A stretch of 11,872 nucleotides of DNA from an uncultured bacterium (GTDB taxonomy: Bacteria > Bacillota > Clostridia > Lachnospirales > Lachnospiraceae). The position numbers and the translations under genes were made by a program. Below the pieces are notes generated by a model that saw only the letters and a program-made list of their open reading frames with translations, did not search any database and had not been told where the DNA came from. Shown in pieces: positions 1 to 7,246 of the stretch. The number at the start of each line of letters is the position of its first letter. Within the stretch, counting starts at the first letter, position 1. The stretch spans positions 1-11,872 of the forward strand of contig CAMTFT010000017.1 of assembly GCA_947071365.1 (NCBI GenBank), written 5' to 3'.

Positions 1-27
1 GCAGCGTCAGATGTGTATAAGAGACAG
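1..27 (+). other. Nextera sequencing adapter remnant (left end)
   Basis: The first 27 bases are the Nextera transposase read-1 adapter, ending in the mosaic-end sequence AGATGTGTATAAGAGACAG. They are library artefact, not genome. Translated, they give the peptide MYKRQ on the plus strand and CLSLIHI on the minus strand, both frequent contaminant peptides in protein databases. Genomic sequence begins at base 28. Confidence 0.97.
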
Positions 28-1308
28 GCAATAAATCTTATCGGCTTTTTTATCATGGGCATCGACAAAAGGAAGGCGCGGCGCGGCAAGTGGCGCATCT
101 CCGAACGGACGCTTTTTACCATTGCCCTTCTGTTCGGCAGCATCGGTATCATGATCGGCATGTATGTGTTCCGTCATAAGACGAAGCATCTCACCTTTAC
201 GATCGGAATTCCCACTATTCTTGTGATCCAGTTCCTGCTCATCGGTCTCCTGTGTTCATGGAACGCCAAAAGAATGGGCCGTCCTGCGCAGGCCGTGGAA
301 AATGAGCTTGCGCTGATTCAAAAGCTGGATACCGACACTATACAGTCGTTCGTCTCCTACGAAAATCTTATGAACTCTCACCTCTCCTCCGGCGCCTTAA
401 ACGATGATACAACAGAAGCAGTCAATCTTTTTTTCAAAAACTTCAAATACAATATTCACAATGAACAGATCGAGGGCGATACCGCCACTGTCAGCGTCAA
501 CATTACAAATATCGACATGCACGCCCTGGCCCAGGACGTGTGCCGCAGGATCCTGCAGGAATCCGTAGCGATCTATCCCGAGTCCAGAAGCACCACCACC
601 GGCGACTATTACCGCCTGCTCCGGGATACGCTGGCCGAGCATACGTATGAGCCCGTTGTCACCACCGCGTATTTTCATCTGAAAAAGGACGAATCCGGAT
701 GGATCATTCTGGCGGATAAGACACTGGAGGATGAACTTGTCAGCGGTTTTATCACCTATATGAATGATCCCAAAATCCTTTCCGCATCAGAAACCGTATC
801 GATCCACCTGGATGCCCTGAAAAACCTGTCAGCAGAACAGTGGATGGAATACCTGTCTGTTCAGGACATTTTTGCTACATACAATACAGACTATTACCAG
901 CAGATCGATGAAGAGTACATCTCACAGCTTGCTGCGTCCTTCGACTATGAAATCATAAAATGCACCGAGGAAGATACCACAGCCGAGGTCGTGGTCAGAA
1001 TCAAAAGCGTAGATATGACAAACGTACTCACCATATACAAGAAGCGCCTTCTTGATTATGCAGCAACTACGAAATCTATCCGTGACGACAGTGTTACCTT
1101 CTCAAACGAGACTTCCCGCCTCTTGCTGGAGTCCCTGAAAGAAAACGATAAGACCAGTTCGACTGATATCGATATGACTTTTCAAAACGATGGAAGGATA
1201 TGGGATATCAATTTCGGAGATGAATTTACGAATGCATTGCTTGGAGATATGAGGGGAGCGATCGAGACCTTCAACTCCCTGACCCGTGAGAATCTTTCTA
1301 AACAATAA
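28..1308 (+). CDS. DUF1294 membrane protein with tandem C-terminal domains, 5'-truncated
   Basis: The function is unknown. The reading frame is open from base 28 to TAA at 1306-1308 (about 426 genomic residues). The start codon lies off the contig; family N-termini suggest only about 10 residues are missing. The N-terminus is a DUF1294 domain: hydrophobic stretch, MGIDKRKARRGKWRISE, second membrane segment TLFTIALLFGSIGIMIGMYV, FRHKTKH, and a third membrane segment ending in IQFLLIGLLC. About 340 polar, apparently soluble residues follow. I see two diverged copies of one domain there. Copy 1 has FKNFKYNI, then DTATVSVNITNIDM, then a helix with RRIL. Copy 2 has AASFDYEI, then TTAEVVVRIKSVDM, then a helix with KRLL. 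Both close with a strand containing GWIILADKTLEDEL or GRIWDINFGDEF. The pattern resembles small alpha+beta (NTF2-like) extracytoplasmic domains, but I cannot name a family. DUF1294 proteins are usually only about 90 residues, so this is a fusion. The gene converges on aspS. Confidence 0.85.
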   Translation, partial: AINLIGFFIMGIDKRKARRGKWRISERTLFTIALLFGSIGIMIGMYVFRHKTKHLTFTIGIPTILVIQFLLIGLLCSWNAKRMGRPAQAVENELALIQKLDTDTIQSFVSYENLMNSHLSSGALNDDTTEAVNLFFKNFKYNIHNEQIEGDTATVSVNITNIDMHALAQDVCRRILQESVAIYPESRSTTTGDYYRLLRDTLAEHTYEPVVTTAYFHLKKDESGWIILADKTLEDELVSGFITYMNDPKILSASETVSIHLDALKNLSAEQWMEYLSVQDIFATYNTDYYQQIDEEYISQLAASFDYEIIKCTEEDTTAEVVVRIKSVDMTNVLTIYKKRLLDYAATTKSIRDDSVTFSNETSRLLLESLKENDKTSSTDIDMTFQNDGRIWDINFGDEFTNALLGDMRGAIETFNSLTRENLSKQ

Positions 1309-1431
1309 AGCAGCCTGCGGCAGACAACTCAAACATCCATGCATACCCAAAAGCCACTTAACATGCTATCTGTCTGTTGCTCACAAGAATAAAATTTGAC
1401 GGCAGGCTGTAAACCTGACGGCACCCCGTAT

Positions 1432-1585
1432 CAGACGAATCCCCTGAATCATTTCTGCAAGGAACATAAGTTCCCGACGGTACTTGGCGGGCGTATTTTG
1501 CCCGCCTATGTACCGCTTCGTGGAACTTTTAAGCGCAAGCGGTTCCTGGAAGAAACGGTTCAGGGGATTCGGCGTCCGGGTATCC
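1432..1585 (-). repeat. Structured hairpin repeat element, copy A
   Basis: This is one of two copies of a roughly 153-bp element; the other is at 11022-11174 in the opposite orientation. The strand given is the one on which it reads like copy B on the plus strand. It folds as nested stems: outer 1437-1450 with 1557-1570; middle, centred on GGAAC 1461-1465 with GTTCC 1542-1546; AAGTTCC 1468-1474 with GGAACTT 1522-1528; CGGTAC 1478-1483 with GTACCG 1510-1515; and an apical 7-bp stem GGCGGGC 1486-1492 with GCCCGCC 1500-1506. A small side hairpin, CGC-TT-GCG, interrupts one arm. No ORF in it is credible. It fills the gap between the convergent ends of the DUF1294 gene and aspS. It could act as a bidirectional transcription stop, but no T-tract follows either side. 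Bases 1309-1431 hold nothing else that I can identify. Confidence 0.85.
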
Positions 1586-1604
1586 ACTCCACACCGGCTG
1601 CCCC

Positions 1605-3395
1605 TTATTCTTCTACTGCCGTCGTCTCCAGCGACAGCTCCTTAAGCTGTTTCTCGTCTACAATACTCGGCGCCTCTGTCATCAGGTCGGAAGCATCTTT
1701 CACCTTCGGGAATGCGATCACCTCACGGATGCTGTCGCAACCCGCCATCAGCATGATCAGACGGTCAAGTCCGAAGGCAAGTCCAGCGTGAGGCGGTACT
1801 CCATACTTGAAAGCATTCAGCAGGAAACCGAACTGCTCCTCGGCCTGCTCCTTCGTAAAGCCAAGCATATCAAACATCTTGTTCTGGATATCGCTCTGGA
1901 AAATACGGACGCTTCCACCGCCAAGCTCAGTACCGTTAAGCACGATATCATACGCCTTCGCCCGAACTGCTCCCGGATCGCTTTCCAGTTTATCGAAGTC
2001 TTCCTCCATCAGCATCGTGAACGGATGATGCATTGCCACGAAGCGGTTTTCTTCCTCGTCCCACTCAAGAAGCGGGAACTCCGTTACCCAGAGGAATTTA
2101 TAATCGTCTTTCTTAAGAAGTCCCAGATTCTTTGCGATCTCAATACGCAGAGCGCCCAGCACATCCCAGACTACTTTATTCTTATCCGCCGCAAACAGAA
2201 GTAGGTCGCCCGGCTGTCCATCCATGGCATGTACCAGTGCGTCAAGCTCCTCTGGTGTCATAAACTTGGCGAAGGAGGATTTGTACGTACCGTCCTGATT
2301 GATAACAAGGTATGCCAGACCCTTCGCACCGTATCCCTTTGCAAACTCTACGAGAGCGTCGATCTTCTTTCTCGGCATACTTCCTTGTCCGTTGGCATTG
2401 ATACCGCGTACACTTCCGCCTGCTGCCAGCGCGTTCGTAAATACGGAGAATCCGCAGTCCTTTACAATATCTGAAACGTTATGGAGCTCCATGCCGAAAC
2501 GGAGATCCGGCTTGTCAGAACCGAAGCGATCCATAGCCTCCTGCCATGTCATACGCTGGATCGGAAGCGGCACATCCACGCCCAGCACGTTTTTGAACAG
2601 TCTTGCAAGAAGACGCTCATTTACATCGATAACGTCATCCACATCCACAAAGGAAAGCTCCATATCGATCTGCGTGAATTCCGGCTGACGGTCCGCCCGC
2701 AGGTCCTCATCACGGAAGCACTTTGCAATCTGGAAATAGCGGTCATAGCCGGAGCACATCAAAAGCTGCTTAAAAAGCTGCGGTGACTGCGGCAGCGCAT
2801 AAAAATGTCCCGGATGCACACGGCTCGGCACAAGATAGTCCCTTGCTCCCTCCGGAGTGCTCTTGATCAGAATCGGCGTCTCGATCTCAAGGAAGCCTTC
2901 TTCTGCAAGGAAATTGCGCACCTCTGTCGTCACGCGGCTTCGAAGCATCAGATTTTTCTGGATGTCCGGTCTTCTCAAATCAAGAAAACGGTATTTCAGA
3001 CGGAGTTCTTCCTTCGTCTGGCTGTTCTCCTCGATCGGGAACGGCGGTGTCTCTGATTCGGAAAGAATACGAAGCTCCGTAGCACGGATCTCAATTTCTC
3101 CCGTCTTCAGTCCTTCATTGACTGCGCCTTCACGCAGTTCCACGCGGCCTACGACTGCGATAACAAACTCGCTGCGCAGTGTGCCCGCCTTCTCGAAGCC
3201 TGCCGCTCCGATATCCTTTTCGTCAAATATAATCTGCAGCAGACCGGAGCGGTCCCGCAGGTCAACAAAAATCAAGCTTCCCAGATTTCTTCTTTTCTGT
3301 ACCCAGCCCATGACAGTCACGGTCGTGCCGCAGTCTGCCTTGCTCACTTCGGTACAGCGATGAGTCCTTTTCAAACCCTTCATAGCCTCAGCCAT
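1605..3395 (-). CDS. aspS: Aspartyl-tRNA synthetase, bacterial type
   Basis: It charges tRNA-Asp with aspartate in the cytoplasm (class II aminoacyl-tRNA synthetase). The 596-residue length is normal for the bacterial type. An N-terminal OB-fold anticodon-binding domain (about 15-110) contains GWVQKRRNLGSLIFVDLRDR. The class II core follows: motif 1 region FLEIETPILIKSTPEGARDY (168-187), the amino-acid site QSPQLFKQ (203-210), motif 2 FRDEDLRADRQPEFTQID (227-244) and motif 3 GLAFGLDR (538-545). The bacterial GAD insertion lies at about 290-425. The leucine in NLGS matches the E. coli-like discriminating form, not the His found in non-discriminating enzymes such as that of Pseudomonas; this is suggestive only. 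The ATG at 3393-3395 has AGGAGG eight bases upstream; Met5 (MKGLKRTH) is a possible alternative. The gene lies 228 nt downstream of hisS and is the last in the cluster. Confidence 0.98.
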   Translation of the reverse strand: MAEAMKGLKRTHRCTEVSKADCGTTVTVMGWVQKRRNLGSLIFVDLRDRSGLLQIIFDEKDIGAAGFEKAGTLRSEFVIAVVGRVELREGAVNEGLKTGEIEIRATELRILSESETPPFPIEENSQTKEELRLKYRFLDLRRPDIQKNLMLRSRVTTEVRNFLAEEGFLEIETPILIKSTPEGARDYLVPSRVHPGHFYALPQSPQLFKQLLMCSGYDRYFQIAKCFRDEDLRADRQPEFTQIDMELSFVDVDDVIDVNERLLARLFKNVLGVDVPLPIQRMTWQEAMDRFGSDKPDLRFGMELHNVSDIVKDCGFSVFTNALAAGGSVRGINANGQGSMPRKKIDALVEFAKGYGAKGLAYLVINQDGTYKSSFAKFMTPEELDALVHAMDGQPGDLLLFAADKNKVVWDVLGALRIEIAKNLGLLKKDDYKFLWVTEFPLLEWDEEENRFVAMHHPFTMLMEEDFDKLESDPGAVRAKAYDIVLNGTELGGGSVRIFQSDIQNKMFDMLGFTKEQAEEQFGFLLNAFKYGVPPHAGLAFGLDRLIMLMAGCDSIREVIAFPKVKDASDLMTEAPSIVDEKQLKELSLETTAVEE

Positions 3396-3529
3396 TTTTC
3401 ATTCCTCCTATATTTAAGCGAACTGTGCAGACGGTCTGCCGCCTGCACCTGCGCCTTATCTCGTCTATATAAATTTCCGCTTATCAAATGATGCTTCTAT
3501 CGATTTCTGCTTATTTGTACATTTCCGCT

Positions 3530-3559
3530 AATATATATCATTTGCTCCGCTTCTATCAA
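3530..3559 (-). promoter_or_regulatory. Possible aspS promoter
   Basis: On the minus strand, TTGATA (3554-3559, one mismatch from the -35 consensus) is followed after 18 bp by TATATT (3530-3535, one mismatch from the -10 consensus). The predicted leader before aspS would be about 130 nt and contains a GC-rich inverted sequence around 3425-3450 with no U-tract. The -35 lies inside the first 34-bp tandem repeat. The region is AT-rich, so a chance match is possible. If real, aspS could be transcribed apart from the upstream operon. Confidence 0.4.
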
Positions 3560-3616
3560 TTTCCACACATCCGTATTGTCACGCTTCTATCAATTTCCAC
3601 GCATCCGTATTGTCAC
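3549..3616. repeat. 34-bp direct repeat, two copies, in the hisS-aspS gap
   Basis: Two abutting 34-bp units (3549-3582 and 3583-3616) are identical except for one base (CACACATCC versus CACGCATCC). A degraded partial copy, GCTTCTATCGATTT, lies at 3493-3506, and fragments such as ATTTCCGCT recur between 3470 and 3530. The array starts seven bases after the hisS stop codon and occupies the leader of aspS. There are no spacers between units, so this is not a CRISPR array. No function can be assigned. Confidence 0.9.
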
Positions 3617-3623
3617 ACGATAC

Positions 3624-4871
3624 CTACGATACGATATAAGAAGCCAGCGCATCAAGAGAAACCTCCTGCTGCTCTCCCGTCTCCATATCCTTCACCCGGG
3701 CCTTATTTTCCTCCAGCTCCTGTGTACCGATGATCACCGTCTTTTTCGCTCCCAGCTTGTTCGCGTACTTCATCTGCGCCTTCACGCTGCGGTCCATATA
3801 ATCAGTCTCCACAATGATTCCCTGTCTGCGAAGCTCGTCCACAAGACGATACGCACGACCTCTGGCCTCTTTGCCCAGGATCCCCACATACAGCTCCACC
3901 GGCTCTGCGGGCGGGAACTCTACGCCTTCCTTCTCCATAAAGTACAGAATACGCTCGATACCCATACCGAAGCCCACCGACGGGATATCCTGCTTCTCAT
4001 CGATCTCATGGATCAATCCATCGTACCGGCCGCCGCCGCATAAGGTAAATCCATTGGAATCCACGAATTCAAACACGGTCTTCGTATAATAGTCAAGTCC
4101 ACGGACAATTCCCGTATCCACCGTATATTCAATTCCCATCTCGTCCAGCAGCGCCTTCAGCTCCTCAAAATGCTCCCGGCACTCGTCGTCGAGATACTCT
4201 ATCGTTCTCGGTGCATGTGCGACGATCTCCTTACATGTGTCCACCTTACAGTCGATCACACGAAGCGGATTCTTCTGCATACGCTCCCGGCAGGTCGGAC
4301 AAAGTCCGTCCTCATGTTCCTTCAAATAAGAAAGCAGCGCATCATTGTACGTCTTTCTGCAGTTTTTGCAGCCGATGCTGTTGATATGCAGCTTTGCATC
4401 CTTCAGTCCGAGCTTGCCGATCAGCTCTGTGATCAGCGTGATCAACTCCACCTCCGCAAGCGGACTGGAAGAACCGACGAATTCCACACCAAACTGATGA
4501 TGCTGTCTGAGACGTCCGCTCTGGGGCTTCTCATAGCGAAATGCCTGCGTCACGTAATACAGCTTTGTCGGCGCAGGCTGCGCATACATGTTGTGCTCAA
4601 GATACGCCCTCATAACACCGGCAGTGCCCTCCGGCTTCAGCGTAATGCTTCTGCCGCCCTTATCTTCAAATGTATACATTTCCTTCTGCACCACATCCGT
4701 TGTCTCTCCGACACCGCGCTGAAAAAGCACGGTATGCTCGAACATCGGTGTGATGATCTCTGTCATATGGTACGTTCTTGCGATCTCCCGGGCTGTCTTT
4801 TCCACGATCGCCCTTTTGCGCATCTCCTCACCGTACCAGTCCTGCACGCCTCTGGGTGCCTGTGTAATCAT
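3624..4871 (-). CDS. hisS: Histidyl-tRNA synthetase
   Basis: It charges tRNA-His with histidine in the cytoplasm (class II synthetase, normally a homodimer). From ATG at 4869-4871 it gives 415 residues, normal for the family. It starts [16 protein letters not shown]. Visible signatures are motif 1 around [17 protein letters not shown] (40-56), motif 2 [20 protein letters not shown] (111-130), the histidine-specific motifs GLDYY (258-262) and GGGRYDG (279-285), and motif 3 GFGMGIERI (300-308). The C-terminal third is the anticodon-binding domain. An insertion at about 168-213 has paired cysteines (CKNC, CPTC, then DCKVDTC) resembling a zinc site seen in HisRS of Firmicutes. The frame stays open 192 nt further upstream to 5063, but that extension reads through repeats and the HD-GYP gene's 3' end. 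The start at 4871, with GAGGAGG eight bases upstream, fits family and ribosome binding site. Confidence 0.98.
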   Translation of the reverse strand: MITQAPRGVQDWYGEEMRKRAIVEKTAREIARTYHMTEIITPMFEHTVLFQRGVGETTDVVQKEMYTFEDKGGRSITLKPEGTAGVMRAYLEHNMYAQPAPTKLYYVTQAFRYEKPQSGRLRQHHQFGVEFVGSSSPLAEVELITLITELIGKLGLKDAKLHINSIGCKNCRKTYNDALLSYLKEHEDGLCPTCRERMQKNPLRVIDCKVDTCKEIVAHAPRTIEYLDDECREHFEELKALLDEMGIEYTVDTGIVRGLDYYTKTVFEFVDSNGFTLCGGGRYDGLIHEIDEKQDIPSVGFGMGIERILYFMEKEGVEFPPAEPVELYVGILGKEARGRAYRLVDELRRQGIIVETDYMDRSVKAQMKYANKLGAKKTVIIGTQELEENKARVKDMETGEQQEVSLDALASYIVS

Positions 4872-4901
4872 TTTTTCATCCTCCTCTGTTTTACTGTTCC
4901 T

Positions 4902-5027
4902 GGCGGACCTCCCGCCCCAAAGATTCTTCCTGCAGACTCTACCGACGGACTCCCCGTCTCTGAGCCTCTTCCTGCAGGCTCTACTGGCGGACTTCCCGCC
5001 CCTCAGCTTTTTCCTTCTGGCTCTCCT
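4902..5027 (-). repeat. 42-bp triple repeat with hairpins, HD-GYP 3' end to hisS leader
   Basis: Three 42-bp units abut exactly: 4902-4943, 4944-4985 and 4986-5027. On the transcribed strand each carries a 5-bp hairpin with a 5-nt loop: GGCGG-GAAGT-CCGCC, GACGG-GGAGT-CCGTC and GGCGG-GAGGT-CCGCC. The middle copy has G-C replaced by A-T on both arms, which preserves pairing. The rest of the unit shares a core like CTGCAGGAAGA. The unit at 4986-5027 plus the stop codon encodes the last residues of the HD-GYP protein ([12 protein letters not shown] then stop). The other two units form most of the 109-nt gap before hisS. The hairpin nearest hisS ends about 20 nt before its Shine-Dalgarno. No U-tract follows any hairpin, so they are not standard terminators. 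Confidence 0.9.
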
Positions 5028-5652
5028 GGCCCTTAACTTCCAGGCGCGCCAGCTTCTGTTCAAAATCCGCCGTATTTAAAATATGGTCAAGATTTTCCCT
5101 GTGAACCACATTCATAAATGCCAGAAATACGCGGATATCGTAATCCTTTGATTCCTCGATCATCAGCTCCATGGCTGTATTTACATCAAATGCCTTCCGG
5201 TACGGACGATCCGCAGTAAGCGCGGCAAACACGTCACACACCCGGATGATCCTTGCCCCGATGGGGATATCGTCTCTTTGAAGATTCATCGGATACCCGG
5301 AACCGTCGCAATTCTCATGATGGAATTTTACCATATCAACGATTTCCTGGGAATACCCTCTTTTCGATAATATATTTGCACTGAGCCTTGAATGGAGCCT
5401 TACATACTTCATCTCCTCGATGATCAGCGTCTCCCCTTCATGGCCGCGGACGTATTTCGCCAGCTCCAGCTTCCCGATATCGTGCAGAAAACCGGCCACC
5501 GCCAGATTGTGGCATTCTTCCTCTGAAAAGCCCATCTGTTTTCCCACAAGATACGCCAGATTGCTGACCTTTGTACCGTGCGCCAGCTCTGTCACCACAC
5601 TGGGGCGGATGATTTGATATTTTTTTCTGTACTCATGTCCCGAATTACCCAT
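4981..5652 (-). CDS. HD-GYP domain phosphodiesterase, stand-alone
   Basis: This is a predicted cytoplasmic metal-dependent phosphohydrolase of the HD-GYP class; characterised members hydrolyse cyclic di-GMP or related cyclic dinucleotides. The 223 residues are almost entirely the catalytic domain. Conserved positions are intact: H25, the HD pair in LHDIGK (H57, D58, with K61), H86, [11 protein letters not shown] (111-121, holding the GYP triplet) and D140 in [15 protein letters not shown]. There is no receiver, PAS, GAF or membrane segment, so any control must come from expression or partners. The C-terminal tail (about 200-223) is charged and partly encoded by a 42-bp repeat, so it is probably dispensable. 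The ATG at 5650-5652 overlaps the hemZ stop by 8 nt (ATGGGTAA), with AAAGG upstream, implying translational coupling. The substrate cannot be told from sequence. Confidence 0.9.
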   Translation of the reverse strand: MGNSGHEYRKKYQIIRPSVVTELAHGTKVSNLAYLVGKQMGFSEEECHNLAVAGFLHDIGKLELAKYVRGHEGETLIIEEMKYVRLHSRLSANILSKRGYSQEIVDMVKFHHENCDGSGYPMNLQRDDIPIGARIIRVCDVFAALTADRPYRKAFDVNTAMELMIEESKDYDIRVFLAFMNVVHRENLDHILNTADFEQKLARLEVKGQESQKEKAEGREVRQ

Positions 5653-7237
5653 GCAGACCTTTTTTCTTCCTCTCTATCATCTCATCAATACGTTCCACGT
5701 AATTTTTGATATCCTTCACATTTTCAACGCGTTCGATCCTATCACTGGCCCATACCAGCTTCGTGGACGCACCTGCTCCCAGCGCAAGAATGCTCTGGAC
5801 TTCCTCCATAATCAGAATATTGTATATTCCGGCTTTTCCTTCTCTGGCATAGCCGACATTCTCAAAATTGCCCGCCATATTTTTCTGCCGGTACAGATAA
5901 TACGGATACAGGCCGGATTGCTGCGCATAGGAAAATGTCATATCCATAATCTCGCGATTGTTCGTCATGGTCATCTCTTTGTGCTCCTCTTTGAACAACC
6001 GCAGCCGCGCCGCACGCTTGACGGCCAGAGAATGCACCGTAATGCTGTCCGGATCCAGCTTTGCGAGCTCCTGCATCGTATGCTCCACCTCCGGCTTTTC
6101 CTCTCCCGGAAGGCCGACGATCAGGTCCATATTGATATTGTCGAAACCAAGCTCCCGGGCAAGATAAAATGCCTGAATAGTCTCCTCCACCGTATGACGC
6201 CTGCCTATCAGATCCAGCGTTTTCTGGTTCATTGTCTGCGGGTTGATGGAGATTCTGGTAATACCGTGAGCGCGCAGTACCTCCAGCTTTTCCCGGGTAA
6301 TACTGTCCGGGCGTCCCGCCTCCACCGTGAACTCCTTTAATTTGTCAAAGCAGAAACGCTCCTCCAGCTTCGACAACAGACGTTCCATCTGATACGGCTC
6401 CAGGGTCGTGGGCGTCCCGCCGCCGATATATACGGTATTCAGCTCTTTATCTGCAAACGCATCCGATGCGTAATCAATCTCCTTGCACAGCGCATCGAGA
6501 TACAGATCCACCTTATCCTTCCACAGATGCAGCGGACTTGAGCTGAAGGAACAGTACAGGCAGATACTGGGGCAAAACGGAATCCCCACATACAAGCTGT
6601 ACCCGTTCTTAAAATTGATATCCTTCAGGATATGCCGCTCCCGGTTCGCAATCATAATAGCCAGCGCCGTCTTTTCATTGCTGGTATAATACGTATCCCG
6701 CATATACTGAGCAATTTCTGAATTTTTCCAGCCCTTCTCCAGAAGTGCCATGGGAATCTTGGTGGGACGTATCCCCGTAAGATTTCCCCAGGGAAGCTTC
6801 TGGCCCGTATAGGAGGAAAGCATGCGGTAAAGCAGCCGCTTCAGCTCATTTTTCGTCTCCTTGCGGTCAAGTCCCTTCGAGAGCGCAAGCTCATCCTGCA
6901 GCACGACCTTCCCGGCCGCAAAGAAGGATACGTGTATTTTCGCCGCACAATCAGCCGCGGATGATAAATCGCCGCCCACTTCGCGGGCGTCATCCGATGA
7001 CTGTTCTGTATCAAGTGAGTCCCCCGATGGCCGACTGGTATCAGGGACATCAGCCGATTCATCCACATCCGTCCCCGGGACGAAAGAAATCACCAGCATC
7101 AGGGACTCATCGTTCCCCTCCTCCGGTGCTTCATCGCCGATATTACTTATGTGTACATCCTGCTCCGGGTAAAATGCCTTCACCAGGGAGTGGACGTCAT
7201 ACTGAAAATCCTGTCTGTTTAACTGTACTGTAATCAT
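5645..7237 (-). CDS. hemZ: Radical SAM coproporphyrinogen dehydrogenase-like protein, HemZ family
   Basis: This is a cytoplasmic radical S-adenosylmethionine enzyme of the HemN/HemZ group. HemZ is annotated as oxygen-independent coproporphyrinogen III dehydrogenase, a late heme/siroheme step, but activity is poorly established for many clostridial members. The 530 residues include a HemZ-type N-terminus (MITVQLNRQDFQYDVHSLVK), a linker with LPWGNLTGIRPTK (148-160), and the 4Fe-4S site FCPSICLYCSF (CX3CX2C; C222, C226, C229). SAM-binding GGGTPT (272-277), TRISINPQT (327-335) and MDLIVGLPGE (370-379) follow. Residues about 52-98 (roughly 6944-7084) are a low-complexity stretch rich in Ser, Asp and Glu, which looks like a linker insertion. 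The ATG at 7235-7237 lies 9 nt after the MBL gene stop, with AGAAGG close upstream. It overlaps the next gene by 8 nt. Confidence 0.92.
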   Translation of the reverse strand: MITVQLNRQDFQYDVHSLVKAFYPEQDVHISNIGDEAPEEGNDESLMLVISFVPGTDVDESADVPDTSRPSGDSLDTEQSSDDAREVGGDLSSAADCAAKIHVSFFAAGKVVLQDELALSKGLDRKETKNELKRLLYRMLSSYTGQKLPWGNLTGIRPTKIPMALLEKGWKNSEIAQYMRDTYYTSNEKTALAIMIANRERHILKDINFKNGYSLYVGIPFCPSICLYCSFSSSPLHLWKDKVDLYLDALCKEIDYASDAFADKELNTVYIGGGTPTTLEPYQMERLLSKLEERFCFDKLKEFTVEAGRPDSITREKLEVLRAHGITRISINPQTMNQKTLDLIGRRHTVEETIQAFYLARELGFDNINMDLIVGLPGEEKPEVEHTMQELAKLDPDSITVHSLAVKRAARLRLFKEEHKEMTMTNNREIMDMTFSYAQQSGLYPYYLYRQKNMAGNFENVGYAREGKAGIYNILIMEEVQSILALGAGASTKLVWASDRIERVENVKDIKNYVERIDEMIERKKKGLHG

Positions 7238-7246
7238 ATGCCTTCT

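Noticed and set aside
7..189. A 60-residue minus-strand frame starting inside the DUF1294 gene and ending in CLSLIHI
   Set aside because: Its end is adapter sequence and the rest is antisense to a real gene.
1432..1585. Resemblance of GGAACCGC in the structured element to the T-box antiterminator motif
   Set aside because: The match is only about eight bases and lacks the UGGNACCGCG core. There is no stem I or specifier, and copy A lies after aspS rather than in front of a synthetase gene.
3396..3623. T-box or other known riboswitch in the aspS leader
   Set aside because: No T-box core, terminator or known aptamer motif is visible; only tandem repeats and a GC-rich inverted sequence without a U-tract.
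4170..5036. A 288-residue plus-strand frame opposite hisS and other long antisense frames, such as 8844-9845 opposite relA
   Set aside because: They are shadows of strongly conserved minus-strand genes and have no recognisable domains.
4872..5063. A 64-residue N-terminal extension of HisS
   Set aside because: It consists of arginine-rich repeat peptides read through the 42-bp units and out of frame through the HD-GYP gene. The GAGGAGG site and family N-terminus support the start at 4871.
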